NCBI GenBank assembly: GCA_919903585.1
Contig: CAKKST010000261.1
Location: 1 to 15,062, forward strand
Direction: 5' to 3'
DNA from: Nitrospiria bacterium
Lineage (GTDB): Bacteria; Nitrospirota; CAKKRA01; 9FT-COMBO-42-15
DNA: 15,062 bases
The position numbers and the translations under genes are program-made. The notes beneath the pieces are model-generated. The model saw only the letters and a program-made list of their open reading frames with translations, was not told the origin of the DNA and ran no database searches. Shown piece after piece: positions 1-6,191 of the stretch; the first letter of the stretch is position 1, and each line of letters starts with the position of its first letter.

Positions 1-25
1 CGGGCATCCATCTTTAAAATACTGG

Positions 26-50
26 ATTCCTGCCAAAGACACGCAGGAAT
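26..50. repeat. Short palindromic repeat (ATTCCTGC/GCAGGAAT)
   Basis: An 8-bp perfect inverted repeat, ATTCCTGC (26-33) and GCAGGAAT (43-50), with a 9-nt loop, flanked by CTGG on the left and GACA on the right. The same design, CAG-ATTCCCGC...GCGGGAAT-GACA, recurs at 942-968 and in opposite orientation at 873-909, so this is a dispersed family. It lies downstream of the last tRNA of the minus-strand operon, but the minus-strand reading has no tight T-tract, so I do not call it a terminator. Confidence 0.6.
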
Positions 51-96
51 GACAAAAGTCAAAAGTTACAACTCAATAGTCATCAGTCAGTTTTCT

Positions 97-173
97 TGGC
101 GCGCCTGGAGGGAATCGAACCCCCGGCCCACAGCTTAGAAGGCTGTTGCTCTATCCGACTGAGCTACAGGCGC
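97..173 (-). tRNA. tRNA-Arg (anticodon TCT)
   Basis: A complete 77-nt cloverleaf on the minus strand, 5' end at 173 and encoded CCA at 97-99. The acceptor stem GCGCCTG pairs perfectly with CAGGCGC, followed by discriminator G. The D arm is GCTC/GAGC, the anticodon stem ACAGC/GCTGT, and the loop CTTCTAA gives anticodon TCT, reading AGA (and AGG by wobble). The T loop is TTCGATT. It is the last of four tRNA genes in one minus-strand cluster. AGA and AGG are very common Arg codons in the coding genes here, so this should be a major tRNA. Confidence 0.97.
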
Positions 174-176
174 CAG

Positions 177-276
177 ATAAAAATTGCAAAGCAATTTTTA
201 TACTAATAACTTTTAACTTATAACTGTTAACCGTTAGATGTTAATAGTTATAAGTAAATTTTGCCTTGCAAAATTT
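177..276 (-). repeat. Spacer hairpins between tRNA-Arg(TCT) and tRNA-His
   Basis: The 105-bp spacer between two tRNAs is nearly all inverted repeat. An 11-bp AT-rich stem with a 3-nt loop (177-201) begins 3 nt upstream of the tRNA-Arg 5' end. A 16-bp stem with one G·T pair joins 216-231 to 240-255. A 9-bp triloop hairpin (256-276) sits 2 nt beyond the CCA end of tRNA-His. No reading frame is present. These structures would lie in the polycistronic tRNA precursor, where they could mark processing sites, or they may be remnants of small mobile palindromes. Confidence 0.75.
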
Positions 277-278
277 CT

Positions 279-355
279 TGGGGTGAGTGAAGGGGATTGA
301 ACCCTCAACCACTGGAGCCACAGTCCAGAGCTCTGCCAATTGAGCTACACTCACC
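279..355 (-). tRNA. tRNA-His (anticodon GTG)
   Basis: Minus-strand tRNA with encoded CCA at 279-281. The acceptor stem GTGAGTG/CACTCAC is extended by G at position -1 (base 355) facing discriminator C73 (base 282), the signature of bacterial tRNA-His. The anticodon stem CTGGA/TCCAG carries loop CTGTGGC, so the anticodon is GTG. The T loop is TTCAATC. It lies between the two tRNA-Arg genes and is flanked on both sides by AT-rich triloop hairpins. Confidence 0.97.
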
Positions 356-359
356 ATAG

Positions 360-542
360 ATAAAAATTACTTCGTAATTTTTATACCTGTAACCTATAAC
401 TAATAACTTTTAACCTATAACAGTTAACTGTTAGGAGTTATCAGTTATTAGTGCCTGCCTCTGATAAAATTTGCAGTGCAAATTTTATACTAATAACCTC
501 TAACCTATAACAGTTAACGGTTATAGGTTAAAAGTTATTAGT
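360..542 (-). repeat. Spacer palindromes between tRNA-His and tRNA-Arg(CCG)
   Basis: Four inverted repeats fill most of a 209-bp gene-free spacer. Triloop hairpins lie at 360-384 (11-bp stem, starting 4 nt from the G-1 end of tRNA-His) and 464-488 (11-bp stem). Two copies of a longer palindrome with 23-nt arms and 8-nt loop lie at 399-452 (18 of 23 positions paired) and 489-542 (21 of 23 paired). Both share the arm start ACTAATAAC and the loop core AGTTAAC, so they are copies of one element. The two mismatches in the second copy are C·A on the plus strand and would be G·U wobbles in the minus-strand (tRNA-sense) RNA. Confidence 0.75.
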
Positions 543-564
543 GAACCCACCTTCGGTGGATTCC

Positions 565-641
565 TGGCGCGCCTGAGAGGATTTGAACCTCCAACCAACG
601 GATCCGGAATCCGTTGCTCTATCCAATTGAGCTACAGGCGC
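565..641 (-). tRNA. tRNA-Arg (anticodon CCG)
   Basis: A complete 77-nt minus-strand tRNA, 5' end at 641 and encoded CCA at 565-567. The acceptor stem GCGCCTG/CAGGCGC and discriminator G are identical to those of tRNA-Arg(TCT) in the same cluster. The anticodon stem ACGGA/TCCGT holds loop TTCCGGA, so the anticodon is CCG, reading CGG. The T loop is TTCAAAT. It is the second gene in transcription order, after tRNA-Pro. Confidence 0.97.
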
Positions 642-644
642 CAG

Positions 645-669
645 ATAAAAATTGCTCCGCAATCTTTAT
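645..669 (-). repeat. Triloop hairpin upstream of tRNA-Arg(CCG)
   Basis: An 11-bp stem with a 3-nt loop (TCC on the plus strand), starting 3 nt upstream of the tRNA 5' end at 641. Its position and design match the hairpins at 177-201 and 360-384. The one non-Watson-Crick position (A650 facing C664) becomes a G·U pair in minus-strand RNA. It occupies most of the 63-bp spacer to tRNA-Pro. Confidence 0.7.
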
Positions 670-702
670 ACTTGTAACTTATAACCTATAACTATTAACC
701 TT

Positions 703-782
<80 letters not shown>

Positions 783-799
783 AGTAATTTGAACAATTA

Positions 800-828
800 A
801 GTATATTAAAAAAAAGACCTCTTGGCAA
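800..828 (-). promoter_or_regulatory. Sigma70 promoter of the tRNA operon
   Basis: On the minus strand a -35 box TTGCCA (828-823) is separated by exactly 17 bp from a -10 box TATACT (805-800). The predicted start falls near 792-794, about 10 nt before the tRNA-Pro 5' end. The -35 box lies inside the left terminal inverted repeat of the palindromic element at 816-996, so the element appears to supply part of the promoter. Confidence 0.65.
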
Positions 829-996
829 CAAAAAAATTATCATGTGAGGCTCTTGCAAAACTACTTTGTCATCCCCGAATGCCTCTATCCCCGATACAAA
901 CATTCGGGGACGGATATGGTTTTTCAATCAATTAAGACCAGATTCCCGCTCAGAAGCGTTGCGGGAATGACAGAATTGGAATTTTTGCAAGAGGTC
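816..996. mobile_element. MITE-like palindromic element, 181 bp
   Basis: The ends are inverted copies: GACCTCTTG at 816-824 and CAAGAGGTC at 988-996, each followed inward by an A- or T-run, with similarity extending outward into flanking ATTAAAA-type sequence. Inside are two copies, in opposite orientation, of the dispersed TGTCAT-tCCCCG palindrome: 873-909 (CCCCGAATG/CATTCGGGG) and 942-968 (ATTCCCGC/GCGGGAAT). A second CTCTTGCAAAA motif occurs at 850-860. It has no credible gene, so it would need a transposase in trans. It separates the divergent tRNA operon and sensor-kinase operon. Confidence 0.6.
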
Positions 997-1010
997 ATGT
1001 TTTAATGGAT

Positions 1011-1039
1011 TTGACAATCTTAACGAGAAGGTTTAAGAT
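1011..1039 (+). promoter_or_regulatory. Sigma70 promoter of the sensor kinase operon
   Basis: A perfect -35 box TTGACA (1011-1016), a 17-bp spacer and a -10 box TAAGAT (1034-1039). The start of transcription should fall near 1046, leaving a leader of only about 12 nt that contains GGAG just before the ATG at 1058. Confidence 0.75.
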
Positions 1040-1057
1040 TTTGGGAGGCAGGAGACC

Positions 1058-2548
1058 ATGTTTACATATATAAAGAATCGTCTGAATACAAACCAACTTT
1101 CAATGCCTTTCAGCCTCAGGATAGGCCAGAGGCTCAGGAACCTGTGGCCTAATCTCACCATCTACCAGAAGATGATTATGGGATATATGCTCATTGTCTT
1201 TATGGTGGTGGTTGTCAGTATCTATACCATTACAATACTCTTTAGGCTGAATGCTATATCCACCACGATATTGTCCCATGATATAGCATTTATAGATATG
1301 AACAAGCGGATGATCAATTCCATCTTATCGCAGGACAGGACACGGGAGAATTACCTCCTCCTCGGCGACAGGCTTTTTCTTGATTCCTTTCAGGAAAAAA
1401 AGAAGGAGATGATAAGGGATATTACCAGCCTTGAAGGACTGGCCGCTGCCCATAAAGAGAGGGAGGAGATAGAGTTTTTTAAGAAGGTATATTTTGAGTA
1501 TACCAATATAAATATCAATACAGGCACGAGCAGGAAACAGATAGATGATATGGTTAAGACCCTTGAAGGCCTCACTGCCTATAGAGGGGACGTCATAAAC
1601 AAGAAGATGGAGAATTCAAGGGAGATTGGCGGAAGCGCTGCAAGGCTTGCAGTTATTATAAGCATGATCGCCTTTATCTCTGCAATTGCCCTTGCCTTTT
1701 TTATTACAAGGAGCATCAGCGAACCAATAAAAAGATTACAGGCAGAGACCACTATTATTGCAAAGGGGAATTTCAGCAGGAGGATTGATATAAGTTCCCG
1801 TGATGAAATCGGAGAGCTTGCAGAGGCATTTAATATAATGTGTTATAAACTGAATGAACTTGAAAGGCTGAAATCAGAGTTTATTGCCAATGTCTCCCAT
1901 GAATTCAGGACACCCCTTACATCGCTCAAAGAGGCAAATAACCTGATGCTTGACGGCATAGCAGGCAGGACAACTGAAAAACAGCAGAGGCTTCTTGGGA
2001 TCATCAGGGAGGAGAGCGACAAACTGATTAAGATGATACATGACCTCCTTGACCTCTCAAAGCTGGAGGCAGGGATGGTCAGGTATAATTTTATGCCGTC
2101 AGATATCAGCATTGTGATTGAAAAGTGTGTGGATGAGATGAGGCTGCTTGCAGAGGGCAAGCATATAGATATGAACATGGATATCGGGGAGAGGCTGCCA
2201 ATAGTTCTTATGGACAGCGAAAAGATAAAACAGGTAATAACAAATCTGCTCAGCAATGCAGTAAAGTTTACGCCTGACGGCGGGCGCATTATTGTAAAGG
2301 GATTTGAGGAGGACGCTAATATCAGGGTAGAGATAACAGACACAGGTATCGGAATATCAAAAGAGGATATTGGCCGGATATTTGATAAGTTCCAGCAGGC
2401 GGATACAATCATCAATAAAAAGATAAGGGGCACAGGACTTGGCCTGTCTATTGCAAGACATATTATGGAGGCGCATAAGGGCAGTATCTGGGTAGAGAGC
2501 GAGCTTGGCAAGGGCAGCAGTTTTATATTTCTTTTACCAATAAAATAG
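1058..2548 (+). CDS. Membrane sensor histidine kinase, QseE/GlrK-like
   Basis: A 496-residue two-component sensor kinase. It has a cytoplasmic start, one membrane helix at about 39-63, an extracytoplasmic mostly helical sensor region (64-195), and a second helix at 197-217. A HAMP linker (about 215-270) follows. The H box SHEFRTPLTSL carries phospho-acceptor His281. The ATP-binding domain has an N box at about 393-405 (NLLSNAVKF), a G1 box DTGIGI (428-433) and a G2 box GTGLGL (458-463), so all catalytic motifs are intact. The gene has its own sigma70 promoter and is followed after 7 bp by a lipoprotein gene and then a sigma54 response regulator. That gene order is the reason for comparing it with enterobacterial QseE/GlrK; the stimulus cannot be inferred. 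Confidence 0.93.
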   Translation: MFTYIKNRLNTNQLSMPFSLRIGQRLRNLWPNLTIYQKMIMGYMLIVFMVVVVSIYTITILFRLNAISTTILSHDIAFIDMNKRMINSILSQDRTRENYLLLGDRLFLDSFQEKKKEMIRDITSLEGLAAAHKEREEIEFFKKVYFEYTNININTGTSRKQIDDMVKTLEGLTAYRGDVINKKMENSREIGGSAARLAVIISMIAFISAIALAFFITRSISEPIKRLQAETTIIAKGNFSRRIDISSRDEIGELAEAFNIMCYKLNELERLKSEFIANVSHEFRTPLTSLKEANNLMLDGIAGRTTEKQQRLLGIIREESDKLIKMIHDLLDLSKLEAGMVRYNFMPSDISIVIEKCVDEMRLLAEGKHIDMNMDIGERLPIVLMDSEKIKQVITNLLSNAVKFTPDGGRIIVKGFEEDANIRVEITDTGIGISKEDIGRIFDKFQQADTIINKKIRGTGLGLSIARHIMEAHKGSIWVESELGKGSSFIFLLPIK

Positions 2549-2555
2549 CATAGTT

Positions 2556-3044
2556 ATGAAGAATGGATATTTAAAGGCCTTAATTATCATAGTCTCTTTT
2601 TCTGTCTTTGGGTGTAGCAATATCACTACACTTTTACAGGAGAGGGAATTGAAGGTGGACATGGAATATGCAGAAAAGCTCCTTCTGGATGGGAGATATG
2701 AGCCTGCGTTATCAGAGTTTGAGAGGATAGAAAAGAGGCACACAGGTTCGCCACTTTCAGATAAGATACTCTTTAATCTTGTCCTGTTATATACCCATCC
2801 GGGCAATACAAGGAGGGATTTAAATAAGGGTATTGGCGCCTTTGACCGGTTGCTAAAGATGCATCCCAAAAGCAATTATGTTGAATATGCAAGGCCCCTT
2901 ATATCTTATACAAAGGAGGCTATAGAATTAAAACAGGAGCTGGAAAAATTAAAGGGGGAGAGTGAAAGGCTCAGATACGAGATTGAAAAGTTTAAGGATA
3001 TCCAGATACAGCTTGAAAAGAGGGAAAAGGAGATGAAGAAATAA
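2556..3044 (+). CDS. Small outer-membrane-type lipoprotein, QseG/YfhG-like
   Basis: A 162-residue lipoprotein. A short signal peptide ends in a lipobox VFGC, with Cys20 as the lipidated residue, followed by SN, which lacks the Asp+2 inner-membrane retention signal and so suggests the outer membrane. Residues 35-115 resemble the helical repeat region of YfhG/QseG, with the ALSEFERIEK and LLYTHPGNTRRDL segments. Residues about 120-162 form a highly charged coiled coil. It lies between the kinase (7-bp gap, no strong ribosome site, probably coupled) and the regulator, whose ATG overlaps its stop codon by one base. In Enterobacteria QseG acts as an accessory protein for QseE; a similar role here is inference from position and architecture. 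Confidence 0.8.
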   Translation: MKNGYLKALIIIVSFSVFGCSNITTLLQERELKVDMEYAEKLLLDGRYEPALSEFERIEKRHTGSPLSDKILFNLVLLYTHPGNTRRDLNKGIGAFDRLLKMHPKSNYVEYARPLISYTKEAIELKQELEKLKGESERLRYEIEKFKDIQIQLEKREKEMKK

Positions 3045-4408
3045 TGGCGGGCATTGAAAGGGAAAGGATTTTATTAGTTGATGATGACAGGAATATCCTT
3101 GAGGTCTTAAAGATGCGCCTTGAGTCAAAGGGATATTTTGTCACCGCATCTGACAACGGCCCTGATGCAATAGATAAGGTAAAGAAAGACGGGTTTGATC
3201 TGGTGATCTCTGATCTGCGAATGACTGAGATGAATGGGATGGAATTGATGCAGGAGGTTATAAATATTGATCCTGAGATGCCAATCATAATACTTACAGC
3301 CCACGGGAGCATTGAGAATGCAGTGGAGGCAATGCAGAATGGGGCATATAGTTATATTACAAAGCCCTTTGATGATGAAAACCTGATCCTGCATATAAAG
3401 AATGCAGTGGAGAAGCACAGGCTTACAAGCCAGATAAAAGACCTGAAGGATCAGTTAAAGGAAAAGTACAGCTTTGAGAATATAATAGGCAAGAGTGATA
3501 AGATGCAAAAGGTCTTTGAACAGATCACAAGGATAGCAAAGACCAATTCAACCATTGCCATATACGGAGATAGCGGGACAGGAAAGGAGCTGGTTGCGAG
3601 GGCAATACATTTTAACAGTCTCCGTTCAGGCGGTCCATTTATTGCGATAAGCTGCGGCGCCTTGCCTGAGACCCTTCTTGAAAATGAACTGTTCGGTCAT
3701 ATAAGGGGCGCGTATACAGGCGCTACAGAGAATAAGGAGGGGCTTTTTGCAAAGGCAGATGGCGGGACGATATTTCTTGATGAGATAGGCGAGGCGCCAT
3801 TATCCCTTCAGGTGAAACTTTTGCGCGTCCTTGAGGAAAGGGAATTTAATCCCATAGGCGGCGGCAAGTCAATGAAGGTGGATGTGCGGGTTATTGTGGC
3901 AACTAATAGAGACCTGCAGAAGGGCGTTGTAGAGGGCACCTTCAGGGAAGACCTCTTCTATAGAATTCATGTAATTCCAATTCATCTGCCATCATTAAGG
4001 GAGCGGAGAGAGGATATTCCCTTTCTTGCAGACCATTTTTTAAAGAAGCATTCTAAGGAGATGAACAAGAACATCAGGGAGTTTGCACCCCCTGCAATAC
4101 AGAAGATGATGTCCTATAACTGGCCGGGTAATGTCCGCGAATTAGAAAACAGGATAGAACAGGCGGTTGTTATGGCAACAGGGGCAAGGATTACTGAGAA
4201 CGATATCTTTCTTCCATCAGCAGTGGGCGGTGATAGATTTAAGTCCTACAGGGAGGCAAAAGAGGGCTTTGAAAAGGATTATGTTATTATGACCTTAAAG
4301 ATAAATAAGGGTAATGTAACCAATGCCGCAAAATTAGCCGGCAAGCACCGCACAGATTTTTATAACCTCATCAGAAAATACAACATTAATTCAAAGGAAT
4401 TCAAATAG
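3044..4408 (+). CDS. Sigma54-dependent response regulator, NtrC family, QseF/GlrR-like
   Basis: A 454-residue enhancer-binding activator with three domains. The receiver (about 6-122) has the acidic pocket DDD13-15, phospho-acceptor Asp57, Thr85 and Lys107. The AAA+ sigma54-interaction domain (about 145-385) has Walker A GDSGTGKE (175-182), a sigma54-contact loop reading GAYTGA (222-227) rather than GAFTGA, Walker B GTIFLDE (241-247) and arginine-finger region FREDLFYR (300-307). A Fis-type helix-turn-helix occupies about 405-446. The start overlaps the lipoprotein stop (TAATG) with an AAAGGAGAT site upstream, so translation is coupled. It should be phosphorylated by the upstream kinase and activate sigma54 promoters; two such promoters lie in this window, at 4555 and 10508. 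Confidence 0.94.
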   Translation: MAGIERERILLVDDDRNILEVLKMRLESKGYFVTASDNGPDAIDKVKKDGFDLVISDLRMTEMNGMELMQEVINIDPEMPIIILTAHGSIENAVEAMQNGAYSYITKPFDDENLILHIKNAVEKHRLTSQIKDLKDQLKEKYSFENIIGKSDKMQKVFEQITRIAKTNSTIAIYGDSGTGKELVARAIHFNSLRSGGPFIAISCGALPETLLENELFGHIRGAYTGATENKEGLFAKADGGTIFLDEIGEAPLSLQVKLLRVLEEREFNPIGGGKSMKVDVRVIVATNRDLQKGVVEGTFREDLFYRIHVIPIHLPSLRERREDIPFLADHFLKKHSKEMNKNIREFAPPAIQKMMSYNWPGNVRELENRIEQAVVMATGARITENDIFLPSAVGGDRFKSYREAKEGFEKDYVIMTLKINKGNVTNAAKLAGKHRTDFYNLIRKYNINSKEFK

Positions 4409-4554
4409 TGTAATATATTCTGTACATTTCTGAAATTTGCTGTAGGTATTTTAAGACACATCCGCAAAAATTCGTTGCCTGAAAAATAGTGCCCCTTTTT
4501 AAAATCATCTTAAAATCCAATAGGTTACAAAAAAATATCACAGATTTTGTCCTT

Positions 4555-4571
4555 TGGCACAATAAATGCAA
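4555..4571 (+). promoter_or_regulatory. Sigma54 (-24/-12) promoter
   Basis: TTGGCAC is followed by ATGCAA with GG (4556-4557) and GC (4568-4569) separated by exactly 10 bp, the sigma54 spacing. Only one consensus base in the -12 element differs (ATGC for TTGC). The predicted start is near 4581. About 145 bp of gene-free DNA upstream gives room for activator binding. A TGTA-N10-GACA half-palindrome at 4441-4458 loosely resembles the TGTC-N11-GACA sites known for GlrR, but its spacing is off by one. Confidence 0.72.
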
Positions 4572-4606
4572 TTTCCAAATATTAAGGAACAGAAAGGGGG
4601 TACCTG

Positions 4607-4819
4607 ATGATCCAAATAACAATACCTTTATCGTGCATTACTATAATGAGCGAGGAGTACCAGTCAGAGAAAAAGAATAGTGTTAAGAAAAAAGAGAAAG
4701 ATGGTATCAGGAGATTTACTATTGCCGATGCGCTAAAACTTAATTCGCTTAAGAGGGGTGACCATGAAGATGGCGATAATGAAAGAGAGCCCTTTAGATT
4801 TAAGATAGCAGGAAGTTAG
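4607..4819 (+). CDS. Hypothetical 70-residue protein on a sigma54 transcript
   Basis: A short frame whose ATG at 4607 is preceded by an AGAAAGGGGG ribosome site and lies about 26 nt downstream of the predicted sigma54 start. The product is hydrophilic after residue 14: Lys/Glu-rich to about residue 32, then a likely helix with RRFTIADALKLNSLKR, then an acidic stretch and the C-terminus FRFKIAGS. It has no signal peptide, no cysteine pair and no family I recognise. An alternative in-frame ATG at 4646 lacks a ribosome site. A competing frame (4489-4680) covers the first third, but its ATG lies upstream of the predicted transcript start. The RNA itself, rather than the peptide, could be the functional product. 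Confidence 0.5.
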   Translation: MIQITIPLSCITIMSEEYQSEKKNSVKKKEKDGIRRFTIADALKLNSLKRGDHEDGDNEREPFRFKIAGS

Positions 4820-4860
4820 TTTCATCTTACAAGTTTTATAGTTCCATCCTCCCTAAACCT

Positions 4861-4889
4861 ACAGGAGCGGATACCGCTCCTGTTTTTTT
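4861..4889 (+). terminator. Rho-independent terminator
   Basis: A perfect 10-bp stem, ACAGGAGCGG pairing with CCGCTCCTGT across the loop ATA, runs directly into a 7-T tract. It ends the sigma54-driven transcript about 310 nt after its predicted start and insulates the following barrel gene. Confidence 0.92.
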
Positions 4890-4908
4890 GTGTAAACAAG
4901 GTATTTTC

Positions 4909-4937
4909 TTGACAAGGACAAATAAAGATTATATAGA
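4909..4937 (+). promoter_or_regulatory. Sigma70 promoter of the outer-membrane protein gene
   Basis: TTGACA (4909-4914), a 17-bp spacer, then TATAGA (4932-4937). The transcript would start near 4944 and carry an AGGAGG site (4961-4966) five bases before the ATG at 4972. Confidence 0.72.
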
Positions 4938-4971
4938 TAGGAAAAATTTTACTAAATAAGAGGAGGGTAAC

Positions 4972-5622
4972 ATGAGGAGAATACAGGCGGTAATATTTAG
5001 TTTGTTGCTGGTTCTAATGGCAGCTCATCCAGCATCTGCAATGTATAACAGATTTGCAACAGCCCAGAGCCTGAATCAGGGCGAGATGGAGTCAGGCATC
5101 TCTGCTGGATATGGGAGCGATGGGGATTATGATTACCGATATGCCTATCTTTATCCATATTTTAAATATGGGGTTGGTTTATTGCTTGAGATAGAAGGCA
5201 AGGTTGGTGTAATCACTGTTGATAAGGAGTTAGGATGGCGGGGCAAGAATGCAGGTGATGATATTGGTTTTCTTGCTGGCGTAGAGTTAAAGTATCAGAT
5301 AATTAAAGAGACAAAGAGCATACCAATTGATATTGCCATAACGGGCGGCTACACTGCCCATCTTATTGACAGCCAGTCCCTCCATGAGCTTGATTTTGCA
5401 GCGCTGGTAAGCAAGACCTTCAATGTAAATAAGTTTAAGATTACCCCTTATGGCGGTCCTGAGATAACCTATACAAATGGTTCCTATGTTTATGAGGGAA
5501 AGGCAGATATATTCGGTATAGTTGGTGCACAATTCATGTTTACAGAAAGCCTCTCTGTAGCAGGGGAGTTTAAGCTCGGTACAGACTGGGCAGGCGGGGT
5601 TAATCTAAAGATCAGATTTTAA
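4972..5622 (+). CDS. Outer-membrane beta-barrel protein
   Basis: A 216-residue protein with a Sec signal peptide (basic MRR, hydrophobic core, cleavage likely after HPASA at 23). The mature part is rich in alternating polar/hydrophobic strands, Gly and Tyr, such as YDYRYAYLYPYFKYGVGLLLEIEGKVGV, with no long hydrophobic helix. It ends in Phe (LKIRF), as expected for BAM-inserted outer-membrane proteins. Its length suits a small barrel of about 8 strands, like the OmpA/Opa-type beta-barrel domain families. It has its own promoter, strong AGGAGG site and terminators on both sides, so it is monocistronic. The specific function is unknown; a porin-like or adhesin-like role cannot be decided. Confidence 0.8.
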   Translation: MRRIQAVIFSLLLVLMAAHPASAMYNRFATAQSLNQGEMESGISAGYGSDGDYDYRYAYLYPYFKYGVGLLLEIEGKVGVITVDKELGWRGKNAGDDIGFLAGVELKYQIIKETKSIPIDIAITGGYTAHLIDSQSLHELDFAALVSKTFNVNKFKITPYGGPEITYTNGSYVYEGKADIFGIVGAQFMFTESLSVAGEFKLGTDWAGGVNLKIRF

Positions 5623-5624
5623 TA

Positions 5625-5690
5625 ATGTAGGGGCAAACCCTTGCGGTTGTCCTTTAATATTGAGGGCGGCTGCAAGAGCTGCCCCTACAT
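5625..5690 (+). repeat. Long palindrome between convergent genes, likely bidirectional terminator
   Basis: Perfect 11-bp arms ATGTAGGGGCA (5625-5635) and its complement (5680-5690) enclose an inner stem in which 5638-5650 faces 5663-5675; its four non-canonical positions are all G·T in plus-strand sense. The palindrome sits between convergent genes, and its right arm supplies the TAG stop codon (5685-5687) of the minus-strand gene. The arm resembles the GTAGGGGC-type palindromes seen in many bacterial genomes. Folding in RNA would probably end or stabilise both transcripts. Confidence 0.65.
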
Positions 5691-6161
5691 ATAAGGCGCC
5701 TTAATTCCCTCAACCTTTATCACCTGCCATTTGAGCCTCTCTTTAATAAAATACATCCTTACCTTGGCAGGGCCATCATTGGTTCCAACTAAATAGCCGG
5801 GTTGATTCTGTATTGTTACAATTATCCTCAGATCAAAGGAGGCTACAGCCTTCTCTTTATTACTGTCTACCTCTATTTCAATATTATCCAGAAGGACCTT
5901 GAAGCCGTCAAAGGTCTTAAAGGCCTCTGTTAATATCCTCTGAACAACCAAGTATCTTAGACCGTAATCATCTAAATATTGCAAAGAGACATGAGACATG
6001 CACTTTGGAACATCCTCTGCCTCTACCGCAGCCTTTCCTTCATAAATTACCTTTAGTATCTTTTTATTTTCTGATGCAAAGATAAATTTAACAATAAGGA
6101 CAGCAGATACAGCTATTAATACAAAGACTATCCCGTAAAAGAGGCTTCTGTTTATTCTCAT
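5685..6161 (-). CDS. Membrane-anchored NTF2-like domain protein
   Basis: A 158-residue protein with a short basic N-terminus (MRINR) and one hydrophobic helix at about 8-29, without a clear signal-peptidase site, so it is probably anchored in the inner membrane facing the periplasm. The rest has the helix-helix-then-sheet pattern of NTF2/SnoaL-like folds: KKILKVIYEGKAAVEAED, then strands at about 92-116 and 131-152 containing VRMYFIKERLKWQVIKVEG. No catalytic residues are obvious. It follows the DUF4410-like gene by 30 bp and is probably cotranscribed. The ribosome site is weak (AAGAGA). The stop codon lies within a palindrome shared with the convergent barrel gene. Function is unknown. Confidence 0.7.
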   Translation of the reverse strand: MRINRSLFYGIVFVLIAVSAVLIVKFIFASENKKILKVIYEGKAAVEAEDVPKCMSHVSLQYLDDYGLRYLVVQRILTEAFKTFDGFKVLLDNIEIEVDSNKEKAVASFDLRIIVTIQNQPGYLVGTNDGPAKVRMYFIKERLKWQVIKVEGIKAPYM

Positions 6162-6191
6162 ATCTCTTTTAATTTATAAAAGATTTAACCC

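Noticed and set aside
1..96. Possible terminator of the tRNA operon at the 26-50 palindrome
   Set aside because: The stem is only 8 bp with a 9-nt loop and has no immediate T-tract in minus-strand sense; it is better explained as one copy of a dispersed repeat.
174..564. CRISPR array suspected from repeated AT-rich motifs
   Set aside because: The units are palindromes of varying length with irregular spacing between tRNA genes; there are no uniform repeat/spacer units and no cas genes.
1843..2511. 222-codon minus-strand open frame
   Set aside because: Antisense shadow of the histidine kinase domain, with Ser/Ile/Leu-rich composition typical of a reversed AT-rich gene and no ribosome site.
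4441..4458. Possible GlrR-type activator site TGTA-N10-GACA
   Set aside because: The known site is TGTC-N11-GACA; here one base and the spacing differ, and no second copy is seen near either sigma54 promoter.
4489..4680. 63-codon frame ending in a GVPVREKE peptide
   Set aside because: Its ATG lies upstream of the predicted sigma54 start at 4581, the sigma54 promoter is inside it, and no ribosome site or usable internal start is visible. It remains a possible alternative reading of the small transcript.
4764..4808. 14-codon frame with AGAGGGGTG before its ATG
   Set aside because: Too short to support from sequence alone and fully inside the 70-residue frame.
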